A DNA stretch of 64,000 bases. Source: Aureispira sp. CCB-E. Its GTDB lineage: Bacteria > Bacteroidota > Bacteroidia > Chitinophagales > Saprospiraceae. The number at the start of each line of letters is the position of its first letter. The first letter of the stretch is position 1. The stretch spans positions 310,001 through 374,000 of the forward strand of contig NZ_CP133671.1 in the NCBI RefSeq assembly GCF_031326345.1. The letters are read 5' to 3'. Position numbers and translations under genes: made by a program. Below the pieces are notes generated by a model that made no database searches, was not told the origin of the DNA, and saw nothing but the letters and a program-made list of their open reading frames with translations. Of this stretch, positions 18,493-28,172 are shown one piece after another.

Positions 18493-19245
18493 GTGGTAAG
18501 AAAAATTTATAATCTAACTTTATCTACGGATAAAGCTTTTGTAAAAGAGTTGCGAAAAATACTGGGTTTTACTCCCAAACATGTACATTTCTACAAACGA
18601 GCTTTTACGCATAAATCATTAACATCCAAGGAAGAAAACACCAAAACTCGTTATCCTACTAATAACGAACGACTTGAGTTTTTGGGAGATGCCATATTAG
18701 ATTCTGTAACAGCTGAATACTTGTTTCGAAAATATCCTACTCAAGACGAGGGCTTTTTGACGCAGATGCGTTCCAAAATGGTCAACAGAAAAGCACTAAA
18801 CAAAATTGCCGAACACATGGAATTGGATATCTTTTTGCGCCAATTGGGAGCAACTAGAATTAGCCAAACAATGATGGGGAATACTTTTGAGGCATTCGTA
18901 GGAGCTGTTTATTTGGATGTTGGCTATCGCCAAACGAAGTCTTTTATTATCAATAAAATGCTTCGTCAATATATTGATGTGCATGAATTAGAAAGCGTCA
19001 ATACCAACTATAAAAGTCAATTGTTGGAATACAGCCAAAAAAATCAAAAAACTATTTCTTACGATGTTCTGGATCATTATAGAACCAAAAACAACCGAGA
19101 ACGTTTTAAAATTGCCGTATTATTAGATGGCAAAGCTTTGGCAACGGCTGAAGACTACAGCAAAAAAAGTGCAGAACAAAAAGCTTCCGAAAAAGCATTA
19201 ATTCAAATGGGAGTACTAAAAAAAGAAGGCAAGAACAAACGATAA
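18493..19245 (+). CDS. rnc: Ribonuclease III
   Basis: RNase III cleaves double-stranded RNA in rRNA and mRNA processing. The signature NNERLEFLGDAILD holds the metal-binding Glu and Asp, and GNTFEAFVGAVYLDVG holds the second acidic pair. A double-stranded RNA-binding domain follows from about residue 170 (NYKSQLLEYSQKN to AEQKASEKALIQMG). The start is GTG at 18493: the ATG five bases upstream is out of frame and meets a stop after three codons. Length is 250 residues. Confidence 0.96.
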   Translation: MVRKIYNLTLSTDKAFVKELRKILGFTPKHVHFYKRAFTHKSLTSKEENTKTRYPTNNERLEFLGDAILDSVTAEYLFRKYPTQDEGFLTQMRSKMVNRKALNKIAEHMELDIFLRQLGATRISQTMMGNTFEAFVGAVYLDVGYRQTKSFIINKMLRQYIDVHELESVNTNYKSQLLEYSQKNQKTISYDVLDHYRTKNNRERFKIAVLLDGKALATAEDYSKKSAEQKASEKALIQMGVLKKEGKNKR

Positions 19246-19298
19246 TGAGATCCTAAACAATTGTTAAGGGAACAACTATACAGATAATTTTTCTGTTG

Positions 19299-19332
19299 AA
19301 GTGAGAAGGCAAAAGCTTTACTCACTTTCTTA
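19299..19332 (+). terminator. Probable rnc terminator
   Basis: A 7-bp stem AAGTGAG / CTCACTT (19299-19305 with 19321-19327) is followed by a T-rich stretch. The stem is short, so confidence is moderate. Confidence 0.5.
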
Positions 19333-19337
19333 TTTTT
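19330..19337 (+). promoter_or_regulatory. Candidate promoter -7 element for the TlpA-like gene
   Basis: TATTTTTG matches the Bacteroidota -7 consensus TAnnTTTG and lies 48 bases before the start codon. I do not see a well-spaced -33 TTG, so this is a weak call. Confidence 0.35.
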
Positions 19338-19385
19338 GTTAACACCTATCTCATCAATAGTATAACTTTTCAGAACGTATTACAT

Positions 19386-19913
19386 ATGAAAAAACTAAAA
19401 GAACTATTATTTATTCCTCTCATTATTTTTTTGGTTTGGGGAGCTATCAAAATTTACCGAATGCCTGGGCAAAGCAATGGTTCTATTGCTCCAGATTTTG
19501 TAGGGTATATGCCTAACGGTGACTCTCTTCGTTTATCGGATTTTAAGGGGCAATTGGTCTTATTAGATTTTTGGGGAAGTTGGTGTGGTCCTTGCCGCCA
19601 ACATAATAAACAACTGGTGCCATTGTATAAAAAATATCAAGGAGTTCGATTTAAAAATGAAAGTAGTTTTACCATTATTTCTGTTGGAATTGAAACAGAT
19701 CGAAACCGTTGGTTAGCAGCTATAGAAAAGGATAACTTAGAATGGCCCAACCATGTTTCGGATATTAAACGCCTAAACGATCATGTTGCTTTGGCTTATG
19801 GCATCAAAGAAATTCCAAATACTTTTTTGATTGATGGCACGGGTAAAATTATTGGTGTCAATCTGTTAACCGAAAAAATAGACGAAATATTGGCAAATAG
19901 ACGCCAAAATTAA
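19386..19913 (+). CDS. Membrane-anchored TlpA/ResA-like thioredoxin
   Basis: A 175-residue protein with one N-terminal membrane anchor (LLFIPLIIFLVWGAIKIY) and a periplasmic thioredoxin fold. The redox motif is WGSWCGPCRQH near residue 60. SIAPDFVGYMPNGDSLRLSD leads into it, and the cis-Pro motif is seen as EIPNTFLIDGTGKIIG. It probably reduces periplasmic disulfides, for example in cytochrome c maturation or for secreted proteins. No cytochrome genes are adjacent. It lies 140 bases after rnc. Confidence 0.88.
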   Translation: MKKLKELLFIPLIIFLVWGAIKIYRMPGQSNGSIAPDFVGYMPNGDSLRLSDFKGQLVLLDFWGSWCGPCRQHNKQLVPLYKKYQGVRFKNESSFTIISVGIETDRNRWLAAIEKDNLEWPNHVSDIKRLNDHVALAYGIKEIPNTFLIDGTGKIIGVNLLTEKIDEILANRRQN

Positions 19914-19957
19914 GACTATTTTACATTCGTTAAACTGGTTTTCTGACAAATTGTCTT

Positions 19958-19965
19958 TATTTTTG
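19958..19965 (+). promoter_or_regulatory. Candidate promoter -7 element for grpE
   Basis: TATTTTTG matches TAnnTTTG and lies 97 bases upstream of grpE. A T-rich stretch stands near the -33 position. No CIRCE-type inverted repeat is seen here. Confidence 0.35.
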
Positions 19966-20061
19966 CGCTGGCAAACATTTTGACTAGCCAAAAGTAGCTC
20001 ATTTTTTTAAAATGAGTGGGATTATTTATTTTCTAAAATTAGAAGATTTTAAATAGAATAC

Positions 20062-20691
20062 ATGAACAAGAAAGAAATTCCTGTTGACGGTCCTGAAAAT
20101 GAGGAAACCCTAGACAACGTGACAACAGAAGAAACAAACAATACAACAGAGGATTCTACTGTTGATAATACGTCAGAAGAAACTACACCAGAGCAAGAGC
20201 AAAACGCAGAGGAAGTAGCATCGACCAAAGAAAATGAGGAAAAAGAGGAGAGTAAACTTTCTGAAACAGAGCGTTTGCAAAAGGAATTAGGAGAGATGAA
20301 AGATAAATACTTGCGTATTTTTGCTGAGTTTGACAACTATAGAAAAAGAACGATCAAAGAGCGCCAAGATATTATCAAATTAGCCGCAAAAGACTCTCTA
20401 GCAGCTTTATTGCCAGCAGTAGATGATTTTAGTAGAGCAATTGATAATGAAGAAAGTATGCCTGAAGGTGTTATCTTGATTTACAATAAGTTGTACAAAG
20501 CTCTAGAGCAACAAGGCATCAAAGAAATGGAGACAACAGGTCAAGATTTTGATCCAGAATTGCATGAAGCATTAACCAAAATACCTGCTCCTTCTGAGGA
20601 ACTAAAAGGAAAAATTATCGATACAATTGAGAAAGGTTATTATCTAAATGATAAAATTATTCGTTACGCTAAAGTTGTTGTAGGCGAATAA
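20062..20691 (+). CDS. grpE: Nucleotide exchange factor GrpE
   Basis: GrpE releases ADP from DnaK. The first 70 residues are a very acidic, Thr/Glu/Asn-rich tail. They are followed by the long coiled coil (ETERLQKELGEMKDKYLRIFAEFDNYRKRT) and the beta-domain with DFSRAIDNEE, FDPELHEALTKIPAP and DKIIRYAKVVVGE. At 209 residues it has normal length. It is followed by dnaJ 107 bases later, which suggests a heat-shock operon; dnaK is not in the window. Confidence 0.97.
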   Translation: MNKKEIPVDGPENEETLDNVTTEETNNTTEDSTVDNTSEETTPEQEQNAEEVASTKENEEKEESKLSETERLQKELGEMKDKYLRIFAEFDNYRKRTIKERQDIIKLAAKDSLAALLPAVDDFSRAIDNEESMPEGVILIYNKLYKALEQQGIKEMETTGQDFDPELHEALTKIPAPSEELKGKIIDTIEKGYYLNDKIIRYAKVVVGE

Positions 20692-20798
20692 ACTTTCTTT
20701 CTCACAAACTCATCTTATATCTTTATTAAAATAAGATGGATGCTGGTTTTGTGGCTAATCTGTAAACACAAAATCCTCGAACTTTTAATTAAAACAAA

Positions 20799-21953
20799 AT
20801 GGCAGAAAAAAGAGATTATTACGATATTCTAGGTGCTAGCAAAAGTGCGTCTAAAGATGAGCTAAAAAAAGCTTATCGAAAGGTAGCCTTAAAATATCAT
20901 CCAGATAGAAATCCTGATGACAAAGAGGCGGAAGCTAAATTTAAAGAAGCAGCTGAGGCTTATGAAGTCCTCTCGGACGACCAAAAACGTGCTCGCTATG
21001 ACCAATATGGCCATGCTGGGGTAAACAACCAAGCAGGAGGCGGTCATTATGGCGGTTTTGGCAATATGGAGGATATTTTCTCTCAGTTTAGTGATATTTT
21101 TGGTGGCGGATTTAGTAGCAGCAGAGGTGGCAGACAGCAACAACAACGTGGACAAAGAGGTTCTAATCTGCGTATTAAAGTAAGTTTAACCTTGGAGGAA
21201 ATTAATGAAGGAGCTACCAAGAAAATAAAGGTTAAAAAATATGTGGGTTGTAAGACCTGTAACGGTTCTGGTGCCAAGGACAAAAATTCGGTAAAAACTT
21301 GTCATACTTGTAATGGCTCTGGATATGTACGCCGTGTTCAACAAACATTCTTAGGGCAAATGCAAACAACTGCTGCTTGTCCTACCTGTCATGGCTCTGG
21401 TGAGATGATTACCAATAAATGTGGCTCTTGTAAAGGCGATGGTCGTGTTTATGGTGAGGAAATGATTAACTTAGAAATCCCTGCGGGGGTGAGCGAAGGC
21501 ATGCAGTTGTCTATGAATGGCAAGGGAAATGCAGGGGTCAACGGTGGCGGTCCTGGTGACTTGTTGATTAACATAAAAGAGAAAGAACACGAGCATTTTA
21601 CCAGAGATGGTAATAATATTTTGTACGAACTGGATGTTAATTTTGCAGATGCTGCCTTGGGTACAAGTCTAGAAGTACCCACTCTAACAGGTAAGGTTAA
21701 AATTACCTTGCCGCAAGGAACACCTTCTGGTAAAATTTTCCGCTTGCGTGGCAAAGGCTTGCCTTCTATCCAAAGCTATGGAAAAGGAGATCAATTAATT
21801 CATGTTAATATTTGGGTACCTAAAACCTTTACAGCTGAAGAGAAAAAAGCATTAGAAATTATCCGAAAAGGCAAAAACTTTCAACCCAACGATGCAGAAA
21901 AAAGAGATCGTAAAGGATTGTTTGACAAGATGAAAGACTTTTTTGGTGGCTAA
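20799..21953 (+). CDS. dnaJ: Chaperone DnaJ (type I Hsp40)
   Basis: DnaJ stimulates the DnaK ATPase and delivers unfolded clients. Domain order is complete: J domain with KYHPDRNP (HPD), Gly/Phe region ([19 protein letters not shown]), four zinc motifs [24 protein letters not shown] and CGSCKGDG, then the C-terminal beta-domains ([19 protein letters not shown]). At 384 residues it has normal length. A strong terminator follows, so it ends the grpE-dnaJ unit. Confidence 0.98.
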   Translation: MAEKRDYYDILGASKSASKDELKKAYRKVALKYHPDRNPDDKEAEAKFKEAAEAYEVLSDDQKRARYDQYGHAGVNNQAGGGHYGGFGNMEDIFSQFSDIFGGGFSSSRGGRQQQQRGQRGSNLRIKVSLTLEEINEGATKKIKVKKYVGCKTCNGSGAKDKNSVKTCHTCNGSGYVRRVQQTFLGQMQTTAACPTCHGSGEMITNKCGSCKGDGRVYGEEMINLEIPAGVSEGMQLSMNGKGNAGVNGGGPGDLLINIKEKEHEHFTRDGNNILYELDVNFADAALGTSLEVPTLTGKVKITLPQGTPSGKIFRLRGKGLPSIQSYGKGDQLIHVNIWVPKTFTAEEKKALEIIRKGKNFQPNDAEKRDRKGLFDKMKDFFGG

Positions 21954-21995
21954 AATAGCCTATCTAAATATATAAATCTATTTAGTATAGATAAG

Positions 21996-22035
21996 AAAAA
22001 GACTTTGGGGCTATCTTCAAAGTCTTTTTTTATTC
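21996..22035 (+). terminator. dnaJ terminator
   Basis: A stem AAAAAGACTTTG / CAAAGTCTTTTT (21996-22007 with 22018-22029) is followed by a T-tract. Confidence 0.85.
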
Positions 22036-22094
22036 CTTTTTTTAACTTGTATTATTTTTTTGGGGATGCGACACTATATACTCTATTGTAATTA

Positions 22095-22126
22095 TAAAAA
22101 GACTGCCTAAAATTTAGACAGTCTCA
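22095..22126 (-). terminator. Terminator of the lipoprotein gene
   Basis: A near-perfect palindrome at 22100-22124 (AGACTGCCTAAA then ATTTAGACAGTCT, one mismatch) has a T-rich tail when read on the minus strand. It lies 38 bases after the stop of the gene that ends at 22162. Confidence 0.65.
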
Positions 22127-22161
22127 TCTTATATTCCCAAAACCCACCATTATAACATCAA

Positions 22162-23079
22162 CTAACTGTTGTTTTGAGCAATATCATCACTTGTAGTAGG
22201 AACTTCTTTATTACATTTCCCTTTCCCATGATCTACTCGCTCCTCTTCCAAATCTATTTCATAAGTATCTCCATCCTTTGTCACGGTAGCTATAGCATCA
22301 CAATTGCCATCTCCAAAATCGATACTAGAAATCATTCCATTTTTATCCAACTCTACGATACCTTGCTTGATATATTCACAAGAACGGTCTACCAATAAGG
22401 GTTCTACAACTGTACGGGTCATTACTTCATTATTTACCTCTACGGTAGCTGTCCCTTTCATAACAAAGACATCATTAAAACGGTCATCATCTCCAAAACC
22501 AGCTCTCCAAGTATTGGTTCCTGTTGCAATTTTTGTAATTGTAGTCCCTTTTTTATCGATCATGGTGAGATTGGTTTCTACCAAAAACTCAGGCTGTCCT
22601 TCCGCAGATACAGAAACCGTTGTCATAACTTTGGTTCCTGTTATTTGACGCCCTTTAACCGAAAAATTCTTAAACGTCGTTGTTCGTTTGGCTCCTATCA
22701 CAGCCATATCTTCTGACATTTCGACAATAATTTGTCCCTTTTTGCGACATTTTTTACGATCCTCTACCCCATCTCCAAAATCAATGGTCAAAGCCCTAGG
22801 AAAAGCATCCTTGCCTGTATCATCTATTGTAGCTCCTGCGGGTAATCGTTCTTGCAAAGCAGTCGCTTCCACCCCTTTGCTATTAAACGAAACAGCATCT
22901 ACCTCGTCATCTATACTCCCCTCGCTATTGGTTAATTCTACGTCACTTTCTGTACTAATAAAATCAACGGCTGTCAACCAACTTGAGTGACTACAAGATG
23001 CTACACCAATTCCCATTCCTAGCATTACAACTAAATTCATTTTCCAGTTCTTCATTTTTTCTGTTTTTGTGTGAGTCAA
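22162..23079 (-). CDS. Hypothetical lipoprotein
   Basis: A 305-residue protein with a signal peptide and lipobox (GVASC). There is an alternative start at the second Met, MKNWKMN, nine residues in, which gives a more normal signal peptide. The body is rich in beta strands and contains two copies of an IDFGDG motif (ALTIDFGDGVEDRKKC and ISSIDFGDGNCDA), suggesting a duplicated domain of 130 residues or so. Similar Bacteroidota proteins have no known function. It is probably outer-membrane-attached. No operon partner is clear. Confidence 0.7.
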   Translation of the reverse strand: MTHTKTEKMKNWKMNLVVMLGMGIGVASCSHSSWLTAVDFISTESDVELTNSEGSIDDEVDAVSFNSKGVEATALQERLPAGATIDDTGKDAFPRALTIDFGDGVEDRKKCRKKGQIIVEMSEDMAVIGAKRTTTFKNFSVKGRQITGTKVMTTVSVSAEGQPEFLVETNLTMIDKKGTTITKIATGTNTWRAGFGDDDRFNDVFVMKGTATVEVNNEVMTRTVVEPLLVDRSCEYIKQGIVELDKNGMISSIDFGDGNCDAIATVTKDGDTYEIDLEEERVDHGKGKCNKEVPTTSDDIAQNNS

Positions 23080-23201
23080 AAAATCAGAGTAAGTGGTGCA
23101 AAGAAGTCTTTCAATTATAATATAATGTCTTGCTACTTCTTATTACTTTGTCGTGCATAGACAACGTAATCCCCTAAAAATGATTTTGAAAAATGGCTCG
23201 A

Positions 23202-23699
23202 TTAGGAGCGGCTTCGTATCTTTTGTTCTAATTTAGTCGTAGAATAACCTTCTATAAAAGTTAGGCTTTTGACTTGTCCTCCATTGGCTAAAACACATTT
23301 GCTACCCACAATTTCTTCAATAGACCAATCTCCCCCTTTGACTAAAACATCTGGTTGAATTGCTTCAATTAATTGCAATGGAGTGTCTTCTTCAAAAAGC
23401 ACGACTAAATCAACCATTTCTAAACTAGCTAACAAATGCGCACGGTTGGTTTGATCCTTGATAGGGCGATGTTTGCCTTTTAATCGGCTTACAGATGCAT
23501 CGGAGTTTAAACCAATAACTAATTTTTGTCCTTGCGCTGCCGCCTCAGCTAAATAAGCAAGATGTCCTAGATGAACTAAATCAAAACAACCGTTGGTAAA
23601 CACGACTTCTAAGCCATTATTTTGCCATTTTCGGACAGTTTGTACAGCTGTTGACCAATCTTGTATTTTATTGCTGATCTTCTGGAAGAGTGGGTTCAT
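23202..23699 (-). CDS. rfaE2: D-glycero-beta-D-manno-heptose 1-phosphate adenylyltransferase
   Basis: A nucleotidyltransferase of the HldE C-terminal (RfaE2) type that makes ADP-heptose for lipopolysaccharide core. The active-site motif FTNGCFDLVHLGHLAYL contains the HxGH signature; LNSDASVSRLKGKHRPI, VLFEEDTPLQLIEAIQPDVLVKGGDW and FIEGYSTTKLEQKI are the family's usual stretches. I start it at the ATG at 23699 (165 residues), because the longer frame from 23759 adds sequence that resembles nothing in the family. It overlaps the flippase gene by 32 bases, so both are translated from one message. The kinase half (HldE N-terminal) is not in the window. Confidence 0.93.
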   Translation of the reverse strand: MNPLFQKISNKIQDWSTAVQTVRKWQNNGLEVVFTNGCFDLVHLGHLAYLAEAAAQGQKLVIGLNSDASVSRLKGKHRPIKDQTNRAHLLASLEMVDLVVLFEEDTPLQLIEAIQPDVLVKGGDWSIEEIVGSKCVLANGGQVKSLTFIEGYSTTKLEQKIRSRS

Positions 23700-24762
23700 A
23701 ACCTTTGTTGTATAGAGGTAAAACAATGTAGGCAAGTAGACCGAAAAACAGGTTACCAAATATTGTTATTGTAAAGAACATTATATTGGAAAAAGCAAAG
23801 GCATCCGCTTCTGCAACTCCATAAATAACTAAAGCTGCGGTTACGGCTATTTGATAGGTGCCCATCCCTCCAGGAGAAGGAATAACCATCCCAAACGTAC
23901 CAAAAGTAAAGGCTAACAAGGCGGCTAATGGAGACAAACCTACGGTTGGTCCATAAGCAAAAAAGCACAGGTACAACATTAAATAATACATTAGCCAAAT
24001 AATGAGTGTGTGCACGACAAATAAGCCTGGACGTTTTAGTTGTAAGACAGTTTTTACGCCCGAAATAAAACTAGCAATTAGAGCGATTACTTTTTGGGCA
24101 ACGGCTGTTTCTTTTATTGTTTTCCAACGAACAAGTATATAAATACAAACCATTAATCCAATCCCCATTAGTCCAAGTAGTAATCCCAACCAAGGAATTG
24201 CAAAAGCAGCCTCATTTTCAGCCATTGGATGCAGACATTCTGCGGTAGGTTTTCCTGCTCCAAACAAGAAATTGTAAAGGTGATTGAACTGTGTTAGAAA
24301 TGTTAATCCAGTTACAAGTAACAACATCATAACATCAAAAATACGATCGACGACAATGGTTCCAACCAGTTTTTCTAATGGAATTTTTTCATATTGAGCT
24401 ACGGTTGCTGGTTTTGCAATTTCGCCTGCTCGTGGCAAGGCTAAATTGACCATGTAACCGACCATTGTTGCAAAAAAAGTATTAAATACCTTAGGCTGAT
24501 AACCTAAAGGCTCTATCAGTTGATTCCAACGCAAGGCTCTGCTTAGATTGCTAATCATAAAAGCCATTAAAATGACAAATAACCAAAAAAAGTTGGCGTC
24601 TTTAAAATCGTTGACAATTTTTTGAATTAGTGTAATTTGACAACCTGTTCCTGTTTTACAATGGCATTCTAATTCATAGGCAGCCGCTTGATTAACATAC
24701 ACAAAGTACAACAGGGTTAGCCCAACACCCAAAAAGACTAAAAACTTAAAAAAAGATTTCAA
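23668..24762 (-). CDS. LPG-synthase-type flippase family membrane protein
   Basis: A 364-residue polytopic inner-membrane protein of the lysylphosphatidylglycerol synthase TM-region family (UPF0104). It has about eight membrane segments, with the conserved stretches LSRALRWNQLIEPLGY, NLALPRAGEIAKPATVAQYEK and TIVVDRIFDVMMLLL, and FGTFGMVIPSPGGMGTYQ near the C terminus. A catalytic cytosolic domain as in MprF is absent, so it may only move lipids or hopanoid/sugar-lipid intermediates. It overlaps the ADP-heptose synthesis gene, which suggests a role in cell-envelope glycolipids. Confidence 0.85.
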   Translation of the reverse strand: MKSFFKFLVFLGVGLTLLYFVYVNQAAAYELECHCKTGTGCQITLIQKIVNDFKDANFFWLFVILMAFMISNLSRALRWNQLIEPLGYQPKVFNTFFATMVGYMVNLALPRAGEIAKPATVAQYEKIPLEKLVGTIVVDRIFDVMMLLLVTGLTFLTQFNHLYNFLFGAGKPTAECLHPMAENEAAFAIPWLGLLLGLMGIGLMVCIYILVRWKTIKETAVAQKVIALIASFISGVKTVLQLKRPGLFVVHTLIIWLMYYLMLYLCFFAYGPTVGLSPLAALLAFTFGTFGMVIPSPGGMGTYQIAVTAALVIYGVAEADAFAFSNIMFFTITIFGNLFFGLLAYIVLPLYNKGYEPTLPEDQQ

Positions 24763-24811
24763 AATAATTTATTTTGGTAAATTCAATAGTTACTTCATTT
24801 CTATTGCGTGG

Positions 24812-24844
24812 TCGTTGAAACCATGTAGTAACAACAAAGCTAGC
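24812..24844. repeat. Possible dispersed intergenic repeat, copy B
   Basis: Begins TCGTTGAAACCATGTAGTAA and ends in CTAGC. It matches copy C at 26 of 33 bases. Lies upstream of the flippase gene. Confidence 0.35.
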
Positions 24845-25029
24845 CAATACGATTTTTCACACAGTAATGATAATGGGTAATTTGAGAATAAGAATACTAG
24901 CTCCTATAACTTTAAGTAACTAACACTCAAATTCTCAAATCAAGTTATATTTATTATTAGGTTATCTAGTTGCAGCTGTAAACGACTCTAAATACGGTTA
25001 CTAACACAACAAGAATCAATAACTAATTA

Positions 25030-26301
25030 TTATAACGCAGGAAGTAGCTTACCTGTACACTCACCAAAACCAATTCGCAAACCATTAACTTCTCCCCAAC
25101 CTCTCATAATAACCGTATCACCATCATTAATGAATCGACGTTGAGTTCCGTCAGGCATATCAACAGGTTTAGTTCCTCTCCAAGAAATTTCTAACATAGA
25201 ACCATAACTATCTGGAGTTGGTCCTGAAATTGTTCCCGAAGCGCACATATCTCCTACGTTGACATTACATCCATTCACTGTGTGATGTGCCAATTGTTGT
25301 GTCATTGTCCAATACATATGTTTGAAATTTGAATTACACACAACTTTCTCTTCTCCTCCATTGGGCTGAATAGCTACTTGTAGCTTAATATCATAATTCT
25401 TCTTCCCTTCATACTTCAAATAAGGCAATACTTCTGGATCTTGCTCATACCCTTCTGTACGGAATGGTTCCAATGCATCAAGTGTTACAATCCAAGGAGA
25501 AACAGTTGAGGCAAAGTTTTTAGCCAAAAATGGTCCTAAAGGAACATATTCCCATTTTTGAATATCACGTGCCGACCAATCGTTAAACAAAGCCAAACCA
25601 AAGATATAGTCGTCTGCTTCAGCAGTAGATATACTTTGTCCCATTTTGGTTGATTGACCGACCACAAACGCCATTTCTAATTCAAAATCTAACAACTTAC
25701 AAGGTCCATATACTGGTGGTTGGCTATCGTCTGGACGTTGTTGCCCTTTAGGACGGTGTATTTCAGTTCCCGAAACGACAATAGAAGAGGCACGTCCATG
25801 ATAGCCAACAGGCAAGTGTAACCAGTTTGGCAATAAAGCATTGTCTGGGTCTCTAAACATCGTCCCTACGTTTGTTGCATGCTCTCGACTAGAGTAAAAA
25901 TCAGTATAATCTCCTACTTGAACAGGTAATAATAATTCTACTTCATTCACATTGTGTAATACCTTAGCCAAGACTTCCGTCTTTCCTGCTAACTCGGTAT
26001 TATTTTTTTCAAATAAATCGGAGATTCTATCTCTAACAGCACGAGTTGCTGTTTTGCCCAATGCCATAAAGTCGTTGATGTACATTTGGCTAAAAACAGC
26101 TGCATCTACTTCCAAATCCGAAAAATATCCTGCTTTTGCCAACTCTGCTAAATCAATAACAGTATCTCCAATGATTGTTGCTACTCTAGGACTCTTTTCG
26201 GCAGTTTTAAATACTCCAAAAGGGATATTTTGAATTGGGAAATCACTGTCTGACGATACAGCAATCCAAGAACTTAATGCTGGATTATTTGCTTTTAACA
26301 T
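25030..26301 (-). CDS. fahA: Fumarylacetoacetase
   Basis: It hydrolyses fumarylacetoacetate to fumarate and acetoacetate, the last step of tyrosine/phenylalanine breakdown through homogentisate. Active-site and metal-binding motifs are visible: DYTDFYSSREHATNVG with the catalytic His, DFELEMAFVVG with two metal-binding Glu, FNDWSARDIQKWEYVPLGPF with a metal-binding Asp, and NVGDMCASGTISGP. At 423 residues it matches the usual size. It stands alone, with other homogentisate genes not in the window. Confidence 0.96.
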   Translation of the reverse strand: MLKANNPALSSWIAVSSDSDFPIQNIPFGVFKTAEKSPRVATIIGDTVIDLAELAKAGYFSDLEVDAAVFSQMYINDFMALGKTATRAVRDRISDLFEKNNTELAGKTEVLAKVLHNVNEVELLLPVQVGDYTDFYSSREHATNVGTMFRDPDNALLPNWLHLPVGYHGRASSIVVSGTEIHRPKGQQRPDDSQPPVYGPCKLLDFELEMAFVVGQSTKMGQSISTAEADDYIFGLALFNDWSARDIQKWEYVPLGPFLAKNFASTVSPWIVTLDALEPFRTEGYEQDPEVLPYLKYEGKKNYDIKLQVAIQPNGGEEKVVCNSNFKHMYWTMTQQLAHHTVNGCNVNVGDMCASGTISGPTPDSYGSMLEISWRGTKPVDMPDGTQRRFINDGDTVIMRGWGEVNGLRIGFGECTGKLLPAL

Positions 26302-26363
26302 GGTGCAATATAATTTATTATTTGAGAATTGAACTTACTAGTTTTTTACTAGCAAGATTCTTT

Positions 26364-27899
26364 TTAATCGTTTTCTGGTTGGTCTAATATTTCATCGTTT
26401 TGTACCTTAGATTTTTGAAAAAAAACTCCAAGTTTATTGTAGAACAACAACAAGCTTAAAATAATAAACAAGCCTCCTTTAAAGAAAATCCAACCGATAT
26501 GTAAGCCTATATTAGGCTCACCAAAAATGTAATTTATGGCGACTATAATTCCCAAAAGTACAACATATTTTAATATTCGTCCTAATGGTAATGGAGGCAA
26601 TTTTAGAATATACTTGGTTACAAAGATGGAAAAGAGCATCATCAAAAAATAGGAAGCCAAGGTCGTATAAGCTGCTGCTTTATAACTGTATTCTTTAACT
26701 CCTATAAAATAATAATTTAGCAAAATATTAATTATTCCACTGACCAAGACGATTCCTGCTAGATAGCTATTTTTTTTACGGAAGTAAATACCTCGGTTGG
26801 CAAAGCTGCTCACTCCATAAAATACATAGGCTCCAACAATAACAGGTGCTATTGGCAACGCTTCTAAAAATACAGGGCTAGAAGATAGTAATGTTCCGGC
26901 ATCGACAGCAAATAATATTAGAAAACTAGCCCCCAAAATCAATAACTTTGTCATACTATCTACTTGTTCTCCAACTTTTTTGTAATCCTTTTTATTCATA
27001 TAATCATAATAAATAGGACTTGCTCCATTTAACAAAGCCATGACCAATCCTTGATAAATCATCCCTATCTTGTAGGCAAATGCGTACTGCCCTGCTGCAG
27101 AATGCCCTACAGATGAATTGATAAACCATTGATCAAAAGAAGTAAGAATGTGATTGCTTAAGGTAAATGGAATTAGTGGGATTGAGTAAATCAAGGCGTA
27201 TTTGACATAATCAAGTGATAAGTGGTCAAAAGACATATACTTAGATAAGTTGCGAAAAGCATAAGTAGCCAACAAAAAAGTAGCCAAACACTCTCCTACT
27301 ATCTTTCCCATAAAAGTATAACTTGTTTCCTCTCCGTTGTACCAATAAACGGCTCCTGATAAGTAAATCAATCCTATCATTGTCAATCCAAACTTGCTAT
27401 ATTGCCATATCACTTGAATCGTGGCATACTCTTTACTTTGCTTGGTTGCGATAAGCACGTTGTAATAAAAGACAATAAGTATCGTTCCATAAGTTGTTAG
27501 AATGAGCCAAAAGATCAATTCTAAAGGAATATTCATATAAGAGGCGATCTGCTCCTTAAACAAAAAAATGGCTCCGCTCAAACTCAAAAATATGACATTA
27601 AAAGCGACAAAGATAGTTCCTAAAAACTCTTTAAAATCGGTCTTTCCATCTTCAAAATAATACCTAGGAATAGCACCATGTATCGCAAGTGTCAATAAGA
27701 CAGAAGTAACACCTATGTAAGTAGTAAATACATTAATAATTCCATATTCTTCAGCTGTTAGGTAAGCTGTAAAAATTGGTAGGGTAATAATCCCTAAAAG
27801 GTGAACAAAGATGGTTCCTGTAAAATAAGTACTAGCATGTTTAAAGGTATCAAAGAAAGAAAACTGTTGAAGTTTTTTGAGTAAATTGCTAACTCCCAT
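26364..27899 (-). CDS. Polysaccharide/oligosaccharide flippase (Wzx-like)
   Basis: A 511-residue polytopic protein of the MOP exporter superfamily with about 14 membrane segments. The opening FKHASTYFTGTIFVHLLGIITLPIFTAYLTAEEYGIINVFTTY is typical of Wzx / RfbX-like lipid-linked sugar flippases (quoted only as a pattern: TYFTGT then LPIFTAYL and EEYGIINV). It would flip undecaprenyl-linked repeat units for O-antigen or exopolysaccharide. No polymerase or glycosyltransferase cluster is adjacent. The gene ends 63 bases before fahA and starts at ATG 27899. Confidence 0.86.
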   Translation of the reverse strand: MGVSNLLKKLQQFSFFDTFKHASTYFTGTIFVHLLGIITLPIFTAYLTAEEYGIINVFTTYIGVTSVLLTLAIHGAIPRYYFEDGKTDFKEFLGTIFVAFNVIFLSLSGAIFLFKEQIASYMNIPLELIFWLILTTYGTILIVFYYNVLIATKQSKEYATIQVIWQYSKFGLTMIGLIYLSGAVYWYNGEETSYTFMGKIVGECLATFLLATYAFRNLSKYMSFDHLSLDYVKYALIYSIPLIPFTLSNHILTSFDQWFINSSVGHSAAGQYAFAYKIGMIYQGLVMALLNGASPIYYDYMNKKDYKKVGEQVDSMTKLLILGASFLILFAVDAGTLLSSSPVFLEALPIAPVIVGAYVFYGVSSFANRGIYFRKKNSYLAGIVLVSGIINILLNYYFIGVKEYSYKAAAYTTLASYFLMMLFSIFVTKYILKLPPLPLGRILKYVVLLGIIVAINYIFGEPNIGLHIGWIFFKGGLFIILSLLLFYNKLGVFFQKSKVQNDEILDQPEND

Positions 27900-28172
27900 A
27901 AACTTGATGATCGTTTGTCGATTATTTTATCCGCACTCTTAAAATTTTTTAAAGGTAGTTTAATTTTTCTTCTTTTTAATCCTTAAATGTACTAGATATG
28001 CTTCTTTGTGTTTTTGTTTGATTATTTTAGTATTTTTTTAAGTATAATTGCTAGTAGTTCACTAATTTTTAAGGAACTGCTGATTGAAACTTCATGAAAC
28101 TTTGTATTGTGTTTTTTTGAAGTTTACAAAGCCAATTTTACCACACCGTATTGAGACAGACCGAGCACACCA

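Noticed and set aside
25566-25585. CACGTG in the fumarylacetoacetase gene
   Set aside because: It lacks the flanking TGTTC/GAACA arms.
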